From: Pseudopithomyces maydicus
Lineage: Eukaryota > Ascomycota > Dothideomycetes > Pleosporales > Didymosphaeriaceae
NCBI GenBank assembly: GCA_026873275.1
Contig: JANTUC010000002.1
Coordinates: 2,294,001-2,358,000 of the forward strand
DNA: 64,000 nt
Reading direction: 5' to 3'
Below the pieces are notes generated by a model. That model had not been told where the DNA came from. It saw nothing but the letters and a program-made list of their open reading frames with translations, and ran no database searches. This document shows, piece by piece, positions 10,567 through 21,571 of this stretch; the first letter of the stretch is position 1; the number at the start of each line of letters is the position of its first letter. The position numbers and the translations under genes are program-made.

Positions 10567-11990
10567 TCACACGATGCCGGATCTTTGTTCACGTTGCCCG
10601 CTTCTATCTGGCATTAAATATGCATTGACAGACTTCAGTGTTTCTCGATGGGGATTTAGACTTGGATCTGTGGTTGTGATCCATGAGAGCCTCTCCTTGA
10701 TAAATCTTTTATCTAGTTTGCCTGCAATGGGTATGCTTTTGGTATTGCCATTTTGCGGCTGGAAGGAGAGGACACCTCGGGGGAAGAATAGATGCAGAGA
10801 ATAGCAAGAGCTACGCCAACAGCAAGATCTTTTCCTGTGGTGTCACATACGAGTATCTTGGCAGTAGTGGGTTTTCGTCCCAGCCATTTTTCGAGTATGT
10901 GGATTCGTTGTAGCTGATCGCGGAGAGCTCGTGATCCCATCTTCCCAGATGGGCATTTGAGCCAGAGATGTTTTCTTGTTTCCGGGGACCCGGAAAGCTC
11001 AGAAGTGAATTCAGTAAGAGACCTAGGACCGCAGTTTATGATTACGTCGAAAGGGACTACGTCCAGCCCTCGTGAGCTAGAGATATAGAGGCTGGAGGTT
11101 GGTTTGATGAGTACGGGGATGGCGTCGCAACTCTTCTCTTCTCGAATCAGTCTTGCGATGAGTCCCGGTAAATCTTCCTCATTGGTAGTAAGTAACTGGT
11201 CTAAATGTTCCCAGAAAAGGGAGGGCGTGAGGCCTTGCGACCAGGCTTCGTGGTCATCGGCTGCGCCTTGCACATATCCGCCTTCCGAGCTTTCAGCACC
11301 TCTCACCCTCCGTGAAGCCGTGCATAATACAAGCGGGTGAAAGTCTGAAAAAGCTGGGGGTTCATCTGGTAAGGTTGATTCTTGCGTAACCCAAATTGGC
11401 CTTAAAGGTTTTCCAATTCTGCCACGCAGGGACACAATGTCCGGTTTGCAGATGTCATAGAATTCGCGTACGAAACTTTCCATGTTTTTTGTTATCTGGG
11501 AATGCTCAGACTCTGAGACAGCATGGGGAGGCGTGTGGAGCCCATGTTCCCGAGTATCGGCGAAGAGTACGCGATTCATCACACAGCACCAGACAGGGAT
11601 CGTTTTGGAGAGCGCATCTGGCATACTCTTGCCTCTCCTTGTAGAATCCACGACTACACATCCTTCAAATTGTTCGATTAAGTCCAGGAGCTGCAAATTT
11701 AGCCTTCGGGTACTGAACTTCCATTCATTGGTATGTCCATCTGTACTTTTGAAGTACACGCTCTCGGTTTTCTTCTCTGGTGGTATGTACCAACTGCCGC
11801 ATCGCTCATTAGCTACTAATGGTAGACCATACGCGCTCGATACCGAGGCCACAAAATCTGCGTCGAATTGTATGGACGAAAGGCGATTGTGTGTCGACAA
11901 TGCAGAACGCTTAAGAGAAGTGAGTGTGGAAGATATCGACAGTGCCTGTATAGGAAAAATGATATCCGCCTGAGTAAGTGGCCGAGACAT
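10567..11990 (-). CDS. RIT1: tRNA A64 2'-O-ribosylphosphate transferase (Rit1), frame broken at a G5 run
   Basis: Rit1 adds a 2'-O-ribosyl phosphate to A64 of cytosolic initiator tRNA, using phosphoribosyl pyrophosphate, so that the tRNA is kept out of elongation. From the ATG at 11990 the first frame runs about 402 codons with typical Rit1 blocks, including Cys-Asp-Thr-Thr-Gly-Lys-Asp-Leu-Ala-Val-Gly-Val-Ala. The rest, including Lys-Glu-Arg-Leu-Ser-Trp-Ile and Ser-Val-Asn-Ala-Tyr-Leu-Met, lies in another frame and ends at 10567. The switch point is a run of five G (10779-10783, five C on the coding strand). One extra base there gives 1,425 nt, 474 residues. No GT-AG pair of usable phase explains the shift. 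I take it as a likely sequencing error in a functional single-exon gene; a true frameshift allele is the alternative. Bdp1 lies upstream on the same strand. Confidence 0.85.
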
Positions 11991-12873
11991 CGCTCTCCTG
12001 GGCCCCTGGAATGGTTGTAGGGATGGTTGACAATTTGAATAGTAGCAAGGTTATGATTCTACAGTAATCAAGTCAGATGGTTTTCATAATTCAGGGTTAA
12101 ACCCCTATGTAGCTGCAGGCTAGCTTGCTTATGAACACAGACTGGGATGGTGGAGCCGTAGAGAGATACCTTGCTGATGTATATGCGGTGTTATTGATAT
12201 TGATAGTAGTGGATTGAAATCTGTTCAGCCTCGATTTGGGACCTGTCTGAAGAGACTTACCCTAGAAGAGACTTAGCTCGACTTGGCATTAAAAGCACCT
12301 AGGATGACTTCCACGATTGTCCCTCTATTGTACCTTGTCTTGGTGCGTCCTTTTGATGAATACGTTACGTTTACTTCGCCATTTGGCTGCTGTTGGTTTA
12401 ACCCGACCAGATGCGTTACGGACATTGACAAATTCTTGAAATGGGTTTGATGGTAGACTGAACCACTGAAAAGACAGCGCTGGGTAGCTGAGCAATTTGA
12501 TCAAGATTGCTTTGTAGGATATATACAAGGGAGCTGGAGCCCTATCATCTTGTACATATTTACACCCACTTCATGAGAAATAAATGTACAATAATTGACA
12601 CTTCAGATCACATTTCACAAGAAGTGCAATTTTCAATATGCAGTATAGCGTCAAGCAACAGCGCTTCCAAGGGGTATCTCAAAACAAAACTATACGCCTC
12701 CCCGACATCCATATAACACAACTCGTCTGAATAGTATCAGCCCTTGGAATTCTTCACCCAAGATCGATGACGTTTCATAGGACGCAGTCAGTGGGTAGCC
12801 ACATCGCAACAGGGGTCCCATCTCAAAACAGCGCTGAGAACAGTATTCAATATACCAAATTCTCGAGAGCATA
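11991..12873. other. Intergenic between Rit1 start and Bdp1 end, 0.88 kb
   Basis: This holds the Rit1 promoter and the Bdp1 3' region. No further gene, RNA or repeat is evident. Confidence 0.6.
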
Positions 12874-14913
12874 TCACTCTTCCCCCCAACCGTCATTCTC
12901 GTCGACCTCCAAAATCACAACATCTTCCTCATCTTGAAGCGTGACCTGCTTATCCTTGGCTTTCTTTCCCTTCTTCTTCTTTGTTGCTACCTTGTCGGCG
13001 CTCTCTTCCTCATCACTCGCGAAGCCAGCCAACCGCTTCTGCCTCATCTCTTCCTCGTACTCATCTTTCGCTTCCTGAATGCGTCTCTTTCCTTCCTCTT
13101 CAGCCTCCAGCAGCTCTCTCTTAATCTCTTCAACGCGATCATACTCGTCATTTTCTTTGCCTGATGCTTTGAGAAAGCCGTCCCAATCCTTAAGCCGTGT
13201 GTCTTTTTGGTGCAGAATATCCTTAATGATATCCGGATTCTTCTTCTCCTCCCGAGTGAATTTAAGTTTGAGAGATCTCCGCGACACGCCCTCAAACAGG
13301 GAAGTCATCATACCAAAGTCCGTGCCAAACATCCTCAACGCATCATAAAAGTCTGCCGTGCTCCTAACATCCCAGCGCTTGCCTTGGCCAGGTAGTAAGA
13401 ACTCTTCCGGATACCGCTTGTTATTGCGCATGAAACTTCTCGCATTAATTCGATTTGTGAAATCGTCTTCTTCGACTACCGTCTCGGTGAACCTGGCCTC
13501 CGCGAGCCTCTCGTGATCAACCTGACCGGAGCCCTGGACAATCCGTGTTTGACCGTCCACAATCTCGTACCTCACCTGTTCTTGGACGGTTCGCGCCGCA
13601 TCCTCCCTCTCTTGTTCTTCTCGTAGCATTTTCTCCTGCAGTGCTCTACTGTTCATCTGCTCAGCCTCCTTCTCTTTCTGACGTTGTCTGACTTCTTCCC
13701 AGTCTATTGTCCTCATCTTCTTCTCTCTCTGCGATAGTTTGCCGTGACGTACGTCTCGGCGTGCAAGGTCGCCCATAAAGACATCGTTTTCGTCGATAAC
13801 ATCATGTTCGGCATCTGAAGGAGTTGCCGCTCTTGGCTGTCGCCCCCTTCGTTTGGGTCCTTGTTCATTTGACTCGCCGTCAGGTTGCGTTGTGGGTTGA
13901 CGTTTGCGTTTTCTTGAAGGTTTGGGACGAGGAATAGAGTGGGTAGCGGTAGCGTGACCATCGCTATTCTCAACATGCTGCTCATTGTCAAAGCCCTGAC
14001 CGTCTTCGTTGGTCTGCCCTTCTGCGGCTTGCCCACCATCCTCATCAACATGCCCGTCTTCAACGACGGCCACACCTATCAGTCTAGGCTTTTTGGCCTG
14101 TCTCTTCTTCTTGGCCGCAGCCTGTGTAGAGCGTTCGCCGCCACCAACGAATGCTTCGGCAGCACTTCGTTTACTCCTGGCTTTCGCCCGGGGGGAACAA
14201 ATTCGTCACCTGCATCCCTGCTCTCTGCTGTGCCTTCCCCTTGGAGTGCTGCCTCCTCTTCTTCGTCGAGATTACGGAGGGTAACCGCCTTCCTCTTACG
14301 CCGGGTGGCTGGAGTGCGGGGCTTCAGCGCGGCCACAATCCCTTCGGTAGTAGAAATAGCAACAGTAGTAGCATCTGTAGCATTGACAGGGTTCCACGTC
14401 TGATTCCTTCTGGCAGGGTCTACAGTGGATGAATCACGGGGGAATTTCTCAGCAGGTGCGATTTCGTGGGGTGCGAGGGGTGAAGTCTGGGCAGGTGTTC
14501 CTGGAGGAGGAATGGTAGAGACAAGAGGGGGTGGGGCTGCGGGTGGAAGGGCGTACTGGGTGGCAGGCGGGGTGGAAAGGCCAGGAACGGGAGGTGTGAC
14601 GGGAGGTGCGACGGGCGGTTCAGCAGCTGGTTCAGCAGCGAGGGGCGAAGGGTCGGGCGGCGGTGCATCTGCTTGGGCGGGCTCCTGGGTGGTAGCGAGC
14701 GTCGGCAGAGAAGGAGGAATAAGGGTCGGAGCTTGGGGCACGGGGGGAGGGCGGCGGCGGACGGCCTTTTTGGGAGCAAATGTCTTCGCGCCCTCTGCAG
14801 TGCGGTGTGGTCAGCAGGCGGCGTGGTAGACAGCGGGCGGGCAACTCACTGTTGATAAAGGCCGAGGTGATGGCAGGCTTGCTCGCGCCGTGCGGGTCGG
14901 CGTCGCCCGACAT
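12874..14913 (-). CDS. BDP1: TFIIIB subunit B'' (Bdp1), SANT domain, frame broken at a G6 run
   Basis: Bdp1 is the third subunit of TFIIIB, which places RNA polymerase III on tRNA and 5S promoters. Exon 1 is 14913-14850 and exon 2 starts at 14794, with an intron of 55 nt and a good GTGAGT donor. The N-terminal third is Pro/Ala-rich low-complexity sequence. The SANT domain is near residues 500-555 (Trp-Asp-Val-Arg-Ser-Thr-Ala-Asp-Phe-Tyr..., then Arg-Arg-Ser-Leu-Lys-Leu-Lys-Phe), followed by a charged coiled region and an acidic tail. The frame changes at six G on the plus strand (14190-14195). Adding one base gives 1,986 nt and 661 residues, and joins Asp-Glu-Phe-Val-Pro-Pro to Arg-Ala-Lys-Ala-Arg-Ser. 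An intron there would have to be under 40 nt. I read it as a homopolymer error. Transcribed divergently from Bre1. Confidence 0.87.
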
Positions 14914-15309
14914 GGTCGCGACGGGCTGGCAGGCGGGCGTGGAGAGGCGCGACGGGCGACGGGCGACGGGGGGTAAAAAGTTGGCAGCGCAGGCGGCGGG
15001 GAAAGACGCGCACGCGCGCGGCCCATCAATGCACCCGCCAAGCATGGCCCGTGCGTCTCTTCGATTCTTCGCCTTGCACCTGCACAGGGACGCTCCTCTT
15101 TCTCCCTCTCCGCACGCGACACGCCACTCCCTTCACCCTCCCACCCGCACCCTCACTTCTGTCTCTCCTTCATTGCCGGCCCTGCCTGTCTTCCCTCGAT
15201 CCATGACGTGATTGGCACTCCCTGGTCGCTACCCGCCAACGTCGCCTCGACTGCTCTGATGAGGCTCGAAGCCAGAACTGTCGTGCCCCCATCGCTTGAC
15301 ACCGTCAAG
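14914..15309. promoter_or_regulatory. Divergent promoter region Bdp1/Bre1
   Basis: The two genes are transcribed away from each other across 396 bp of GC-rich sequence. The Bre1 frame is open upstream to 15208, but the family normally begins at the Met-Glu-Glu-Arg-Lys-Arg-Pro at 15310. No TATA element stands out; pyrimidine-rich tracts occur near 15085-15180. Confidence 0.4.
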
Positions 15310-17666
15310 ATGGAGGAACGCAAGCGCCCCAGCGCCTCCGACGATGCTGCCCCGCCCGCCAAGCGCCAGGCCGTCGCCATCAACGGTACGAGGCCGCATC
15401 CTGACGCTGACATGCCTTGGAAAGACGACATCGAGGTTCGCCCCCCCCCCCCCCCCTCCAACAAGCCCCGTCTTGCGCCCTCCCTGACCATGCATCGTAT
15501 CTAGGCCTTTCAGAAAGATGCCATCCTTCGCCAGATGCGCGAGTACAAGCGTGAAAAGGCCACGATCGAGTCTCAGCTCAACGAGATCGAGAACCGTTCC
15601 CAATACCACGACGACCACCTGCGCACGATCGATATATGGTTTGATCAGGTCAGTGCATACTGCAAATGAGTCCTGGGGCGCTGCTGACGGTTGCTAGTTG
15701 ATTGATGAGATCAAGATCTTGAGCGGGGAGAAACTCTCCTCCGCACAGCAGCATGGTGAGTGCGCCCCAGACCCAAAAGCAGTAGCCGCGCAGAACCTGA
15801 TCGCCATTCAAGACACGCATAGCATTCCCACTTCTCTTTTCTTCGAAGACAGCGAAACCTTGCGCAAACACCTTTCCACCCGAAAGGACAAGATCCTCTC
15901 CGCACTGACCACCTTGTTCGAAAAGTATCCTCCCGCCGGCCCAGAAGTTGCTGCTCTGCAGCAACAGATGTCTAAGCTCCTGGCCTCCGAGAAAGAACAC
16001 ATCTGCGAGTTGCAGCGAGTTGCTACTGAGAAGGAACAAATGTCTGAGCGCTTGATCGCCGCCACCCACCGTTATATGATTGCTGAGAAGAAGCTTGATC
16101 GACAAAAAAGCGCCCAGGTGCAGAAGCTTGAAAACCAGACCGTGGCCACTGCCTCGGCTAAAGAGGATGTTCCATCCGCGAGTAACGGTGAACCGATGAA
16201 TGGTGTCGAGCCCCTCGGATCGGCAGATGCTTCAGGGTCCGACCGGAAACAAGCTCTGGCCGAAGCTGCGAAACGAAAACAGCATGTTGAACAATTGGAA
16301 GCCGAGAACAAAAAGCTAACCGAAGAAGTTTCCGCCCTGAATATACGACTCGCCGGTCTTTCTGATGACGATTATGCCAAGACTGAGTTGTTCAAGGCAT
16401 TCAAGTCACAACATGAAGATGTCATCAAACGCATCAACAACCTAGAGGCGACCAATATACAGTTAAGGACAGCAGCGCAAAAATACCAAGCGGAACGTGC
16501 TGCCTACCGTATCAAAGTTGATGATGAAGCACGCGAGAACATTCGAGAATCCGAGGGTGCCGTGGTACAGGCTGAAGCAAATTTAACTCGCATTCGCCAC
16601 GCTCGAGACGAGCTCTTGTCCAAGGTCAGCATTCTAGAAGCTAGCCAGAAGAACGTAGACACGTCAAAGAATCAGACACAAGAGCTCATGAGTGCATGCG
16701 AGAATCGAATCTCCGCTTTGGAATCCGAATGCAAGCGACTTCGCTTGCAGATTTCAGAAAAGGAACAGACCCAAGAACCCACAGAAGTTGAGGACTCGAC
16801 GCCAGAGCAATTGAAAAGTAAGCTCAAGACTCTCCAAAGCCAGTATGAGCTCGTGGCCAACGAATTGCCGGCGATGGAGACGGCTTGGAAGAAAGCCCAA
16901 GCAGTAGCTGGAAAGAAGATTACTGAGATTGCAACGTGGGAAGAAAACATAACCAAGGCATATGCAGACAAGGCAAAGGCCGATCAAAAGTTCTTTGCTG
17001 CAATGAAAACTAAAGAGACCCTGGAGCAACAGCTACGTGTTTTGCGTGCTCAAGCCACCAAAGGAACTGAGGTGATTGCGCAGCTGAAAGAAGCAGATTC
17101 ATTGAGCCGGTCTATGGTCGATAAGCTGGAGAAGCAGACAGCCGAACTGCGTGCTCAAATGGAAGACCTACAAAGGCAACATAGAGAACTGCAGCAGAAG
17201 ACCAATGAAAGTGCAATCATCACGGAAGGCTACGTGAGCCAGATCGCTGAGTTCAAGAAGCATGTGGAAACCAAGGATGCAGTTTACCTAGAAGCAAAGA
17301 AGGCAAAGCGTGAAGCCGAGGTGGAACGAGACAAGATGGCAGAGAAGGTCGAAGGCCTAGAACAGCAGATTGACCATTGGAAGCAAAAGAGCCTGGGGAA
17401 CCAGAGCGAGCATACTGCGTTGATGGAGGTAGGTTCCCACCGTTTTTACATTGCCCTGCACCCAGTCAGAATGTGCCCTAACGATTGTGTAGTCCATGCT
17501 GCAATGCCAGATTTGCAAGAACAAGATCAAAGACACCGTCATCAAGACATGTGGGCACGTCTTCTGTGACGGCTGCGTGCAGGACCGACTAATCAACCGC
17601 TCACGCAAATGTCCCAACTGTGGCAAAGCTTTCGGCAATGGCGACCTGATGCACATTCATCTATAA
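15310..17666 (+). CDS. BRE1: E3 ubiquitin-protein ligase Bre1 (histone H2B)
   Basis: Bre1 monoubiquitinates histone H2B with the E2 Rad6, a mark needed for H3K4 and H3K79 methylation. Exons are 15310-15435, 15505-15648, 15698-17428 and 17493-17666, giving 724 residues. The N-terminus has the conserved Pro-Trp-Lys-Asp-Asp-Ile-Glu-Ala-Phe-Gln-Lys-Asp-Ala-Ile block across intron 1. The middle is long coiled coil. The C-terminal C3HC4 RING (about 672-711) shows Cys-Gln-Ile-Cys, Cys-Gly-His-Val-Phe-Cys, and Cys-Pro-Asn-Cys. The length fits the family. Intron 1 contains a run of 16 C (15441-15456). In exon 3 a GTGAGT at about 15756 resembles a donor, but it does not give a usable frame with nearby acceptors, so I leave that stretch coding. 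Confidence 0.95.
15441..15456 (+). repeat. C16 homopolymer in Bre1 intron 1
   Basis: Sixteen consecutive C start six bases after the donor site. Given the homopolymer losses elsewhere, the true length is uncertain. It lies in an intron and does not alter the protein. Confidence 0.9.
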
Positions 17667-18315
17667 GGCTAATGGATGGGCAGCTAGGGACGCTGAGCAG
17701 ACCTTTAATTTCATTGCCACCCTAGCGATTTGTACAACAGACATGGATCTTCTTCCCTTTCTCCTTCCTTTTCTTCCCCTTCTTCCCTTACTTGCGGCCC
17801 CTTTGTGGCATTTTGATCGACTTTGCTCGATCTTGGAGTTTTCGACAAAGTCGACTGAAGAGCAGCCTGGCATGGTTGCCTGTGTTATTAGATGTTTTCC
17901 CATGTGTCGGTGCAATGGCGTGTGTATGCTTGGTGACAAGTAGCTAGCCTAGGAGACGGTATCGTGATCAACCAGTCCAGCATTGAGAAGGCACGGATCA
18001 ATTGGGCTAGAGAAGAAATAATGAAAACGATTCAATGCTTCATCAGAAGGTGTGATGTGTTTGAGAGACGTGGCATTGCATTCTAAAGCCATGTAAAGGG
18101 GTATATAGCCGATTTCTATAGCACAGCGGGGAGGGATGACAAACGCCAGCAATGCAGACCCAAAACGCCACCCCGGACGGAATCCGACCCTTCTCTGCCT
18201 TACCCTATCCAATCCAGTACAGCCAATGCGTTGATGAGTCTATCGCGAAAAGAGTGGGTGCGGTTCTTGTCCTCAACAGACCGCTACAGGCACGAAATAG
18301 CACCTGTCTCACATC
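17667..18315. other. Convergent 3' intergenic region, 0.65 kb
   Basis: This lies between the Bre1 and acyltransferase stop codons. There is a pyrimidine-rich stretch at about 17750-17800. No gene or RNA is evident. Confidence 0.6.
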
Positions 18316-19690
18316 TCACCTGAGATGCAAGAGACGTGAGAACATGTTCCAAAACTTTAGCAACACGTTGACGATGAGAGCGAGGGCGGCCATGGGAATC
18401 AGAATCTGCACCACTTCGAGCGGATTCTTAGGCCGCACCTCGGTCTCAATCCATCCTGCGCCCTGGAGCGGCTTCGCACCGTTTACAGTGGGGCTGGTTC
18501 CCGAGTCGGCAGGGAAACATCCATTATCGAGATAGTGTTCGAGGAGGTCGTCCTTCTCTCGCCAGCGGGCAAGCAACCATTCCGAGAAGGCCTTCTCGTC
18601 ATGGGTGGGTATGTCCTTGATCGCGAAACGACGCCAGTGCATATGAACGGACTTGGGCGGCCGACCCTCAAAGTAGGTAGAGCGAAGAGTGAAGAGATCT
18701 TGGCCATATTGACCACGACTTGAGAGTGTTAGCACGACACAGGCTGTGTTGAAGTGCAAGGTTGGGAGCTTACGGAACGCCTTCGTAGGCTACAGTGCAG
18801 TCATACATGTAGTCGACCGTCTTCTCCAACTCCTGCAAACAGAACAGGAGACCGGTGCTCCGGGGTAACATGGCGTGTCGCAGATCTTGGATACCGTTCT
18901 TGTCGGCCCATTTTTTGGATGCTGCGCGGCCGTTGTTGGACAGATTAGTGCCCTCGGGGAAGATGAGAAGCCACATGGGGTCTAGGAAAGAGGAGCCTGC
19001 CATGGGACCTTTGTGCGAGGCGGAGAGCTTACGCAGACGATACTGGAAACGCTCCTTGTCCTTGGCCCATTTCCGCGAGAGGAAGATGAAGCCGTAAAAC
19101 ATCATGCCGGTGCCGAGGACGGGGATGTATTTAATGGACTCCTTGAGGATAATGTAGAGATGGCCGTGCATCTTGGACGTGTAGGCGACCCACCAGAGAT
19201 AGATCCAATCGGTGTAAATCTGGTGGTTTGCGACCAGCACCATGCGCTCAGGAAACAGACATTCGAGCCTCCCGTCGTCGGTCTGCTTCAACTGGCCTCT
19301 GACGGTCTCGTCGCCGCTGACTTTGATCTTGACGGGGGCCCACCAGTGGGTCATGGTGGTGACGAGGACGCCAAACTGCTGCTTGGTCATGGCCATCCAT
19401 GCGTAGAAGTAATCCTTGCTGTAGAAGTAGAGCGGCGAGCCGATGGCCTGTGTGACGGAGATGCTGAAGGCGGGGGTCAGCGTCCTGCAGAGGCGGGCGT
19501 TAGCAGGCGGTGATACCTACGCGATGCAGCCACCGTTGAAGTACACGAAGAAGAGGAGCATGCGCAGCGCCTGGACCCAGGTGCCATGCTTAGCGGCGCC
19601 GCGGGGGTGGTGGTCGGGCGGCGGAGAGGCTGTCTGCTTGTCCGAGTCGGCGGATGGCGGCGGATGGCGCTTCTTGAGCTCGGTGGCCAT
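18316..19690 (-). CDS. AGPAT-like lysophospholipid acyltransferase
   Basis: The protein belongs to the PlsC/LPLAT superfamily branch of animal AGPAT3/4/5 and yeast Cst26, which transfers acyl chains to lysophosphatidic acid or lysophosphatidylinositol in the ER. Exons are 19690-19521, 19463-18774 and 18718-18316 (420 residues); introns are 57 and 55 nt. The acceptor at 19464 was preferred over an earlier one (which would make a 36-nt intron) because it gives the family sequence Phe-Asn-Gly-Gly-Cys-Ile-Ala-Ile. Motifs seen are the catalytic His-x4-Asp box (Asn-His-Gln-Ile-Tyr-Thr-Asp-Trp), Phe-Pro-Glu-Gly-Thr, and Glu-Gly-Val-Pro-Arg-Gly-Gln-Tyr-Gly. There is an N-terminal hydrophobic segment near residue 45 and a C-terminal one near 395. 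The exact acyl acceptor cannot be told from sequence. Confidence 0.9.
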
Positions 19691-20266
19691 GGCCGTGGGC
19701 GGGTAGGCTGGCTCAGGGGCGGGTGCAGGCGGAGGTGGGTGACAGCGTGCAGGTGGAGGGAGCGGGCTGCGGCGCGAGGGCGAGGGCGGGATGGGCGAGG
19801 GCGAAGAACGAAGCACGGCGGGTGGCAGCAGCGGTCGGTGGTGGTGACAGCAGAACCAGGTAGGAATGCGAGTATGTAGGGGAGCTGTGTGCAGCGGACA
19901 AGGACAAAGAAGCAGGCGAGCAGGCTTGGGCCGTGGGGGAGGAGACAGACTCATACAGAGAGGCAGGGAGGTGGAGCGGAGGCAGAGAGGCAGAGCAGCG
20001 CGCGTGCCCCACGTCCCCCGCCATCCGCCGCAGCTCAGCAGCTCAGCAGCTCAGCAGCTCAGCTCAGCCGCCTGGCAGCCTAGGCAGACTAGCAGCCCAG
20101 CAGCACTGAGCAGCGCTCCCCAGCAGCCGAGCAGCGCTCCCCAACCTAACAGCCCAGTGGCACCCTAGCAACGCAACCTGGGAGCTGCACCCGCCAGCAC
20201 CAGAGCTTGGGCCCGCATCGCCCGCTTTTCCGCCTCAAAACGAGGCCGTCGCACATCCATGGAGCC
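19691..20266. promoter_or_regulatory. Divergent promoter region, acyltransferase/NAD kinase
   Basis: A 576-bp GC-rich divergent spacer. It contains a run of about four AGCAGCTC-type units at 20033-20070 and further AGCAG-rich sequence to about 20150, probably 5' UTR of the kinase. No specific factor site is clear. Confidence 0.4.
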
Positions 20267-21571
20267 ATGAAGCACCTCTCCTGGAGCCGCCACTTTTCGT
20301 CCACGGCACGCCGCCGCGCCGTCAAGCCCATCACCGCCCTCCCCGATCGCACCAAGCCCTCCTTCCTCGAGCGTCCCGATGCCACGCTGCTCTCCTTGCA
20401 ATGGCCCTCACCCCCGCGCAACATCCTCATCACCAAGAAGAAGCGCACCCCCGGCATCACCAACGCTCTGATCGAGTACGCCACCCACTTGGCCAACACC
20501 TACCCTGGCCTCAACATTATCCTCGAGCCAGAGTCCGCCGCAGAGATCCACGAGACGCTGCCTTTCCCCGTCTACACCTATGAGCCCGCCCCTCCCAACG
20601 GCACACCCCAACACCTCGCCGACAAGACCGACCTGGTCTGCACCCTCGGCGGCGATGGCACCATTCTGCGCGCCAGCAGCCTCTTCTCCCATGCCACCGC
20701 CGTGCCGCCCGTGCTGAGTTTTGCCATGGGCACCATCGGCTTCCTGGGCGAGTGGAAGTTCAGAGAGTACAAGAGAGCTTTCAGGGAGGTATACATGAGC
20801 GGCGCGAGCGATGCCTATGCGAAGCAGCTCCAATTCCCAGACAAACCGCCCTTGCCCTCCGACTCGGATCACGCGCTCGACACCCCGCTCTCCTACGCAG
20901 ACATCAGGGGCAAAGCCATGGGCTCCAATCGTACCGCTCGGGTACTGCTGCGAAACCGCCTCAAGGTCGGTGTCTTTGGTCCGGATGGGGTTCGGATCAA
21001 TAGCTCCGTTGATCAGGATACATATGCTCTGAACGAGGTCATCGTGCACAGGGGCGCCTCCCCGCACCTCAAAATTGTGGACGTTTTCGTCGGGGGACGA
21101 TTCTTGACTGAAGGCGTCGCCGATGGCATGATCATCTCCTCGCCCACTGGCTCTACCGCCTACTCTTTGTCCTCGGGTGGCTCCATCGTGCACCCTCTCG
21201 TACCCTCGCTCCTTCTCACACCCATTTGCCCGCGCTCGCTGTCCTTTCGTCCCCTTGTTCTGCCTGCGAATACCCCCATCACCCTGCGCCTCGGTGAGAA
21301 GAACCGCGGCCGGGAAGTCGAGGTCTCCATTGACGGGAAACGCATATCAGGCGGCATGGGCGTGGGCATGGAAGTTCGCGTTCTGGGCGAGCACGTCAAG
21401 ACAGATGCTGGCGAGTGGGTCGGCGGCGTGCCCAGTATTGTGCGTGGCACCGATGGGATAGGCATGGAACTGAAGGAAGAAGATCATTGGGTCGGTGGGC
21501 TGAATGCCCTGCTCAAGTATAACTACCCGTTTGGAGACCAAGATCACACTGACAGTGGCGGACGGGCTTGA
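20267..21571 (+). CDS. NAD(H) kinase, probably mitochondrial (Pos5-like)
   Basis: The enzyme phosphorylates NAD or NADH at the 2' position of the adenosine ribose with ATP, supplying mitochondrial NADPH. It is a single exon of 434 residues. I chose the ATG at 20267; the frame is open upstream to 20207 but without an ATG. The first 20 residues (Arg-rich, Ser/Thr-rich, no acid) look like a mitochondrial presequence. Signature motifs are Gly-Gly-Asp-Gly-Thr, Thr-Ile-Gly-Phe-Leu-Gly, Ala-Leu-Asn-Glu-Val and Ser-Ser-Pro-Thr-Gly-Ser-Thr-Ala-Tyr. The presequence and family resemblance favour Pos5 over cytosolic Utr1, though location is inferred. No introns or damage are seen. Confidence 0.93.
   Translation: MKHLSWSRHFSSTARRRAVKPITALPDRTKPSFLERPDATLLSLQWPSPPRNILITKKKRTPGITNALIEYATHLANTYPGLNIILEPESAAEIHETLPFPVYTYEPAPPNGTPQHLADKTDLVCTLGGDGTILRASSLFSHATAVPPVLSFAMGTIGFLGEWKFREYKRAFREVYMSGASDAYAKQLQFPDKPPLPSDSDHALDTPLSYADIRGKAMGSNRTARVLLRNRLKVGVFGPDGVRINSSVDQDTYALNEVIVHRGASPHLKIVDVFVGGRFLTEGVADGMIISSPTGSTAYSLSSGGSIVHPLVPSLLLTPICPRSLSFRPLVLPANTPITLRLGEKNRGREVEVSIDGKRISGGMGVGMEVRVLGEHVKTDAGEWVGGVPSIVRGTDGIGMELKEEDHWVGGLNALLKYNYPFGDQDHTDSGGRA

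Noticed and set aside
14425..14829. Gly/Ala-rich open frame on the plus strand
   Set aside because: It is the complement of the Pro/Ala-rich N-terminal part of Bdp1; the composition keeps the opposite frame open.
15756..15825. Extra intron in Bre1 exon 3 (GTGAGT donor)
   Set aside because: No acceptor nearby restores the Bre1 frame with that donor, while the read-through frame is open.
19485..19520. 36-nt intron in the acyltransferase gene
   Set aside because: It is shorter than normal fungal introns; the 57-nt alternative gives a better match to the family's conserved N-terminus.
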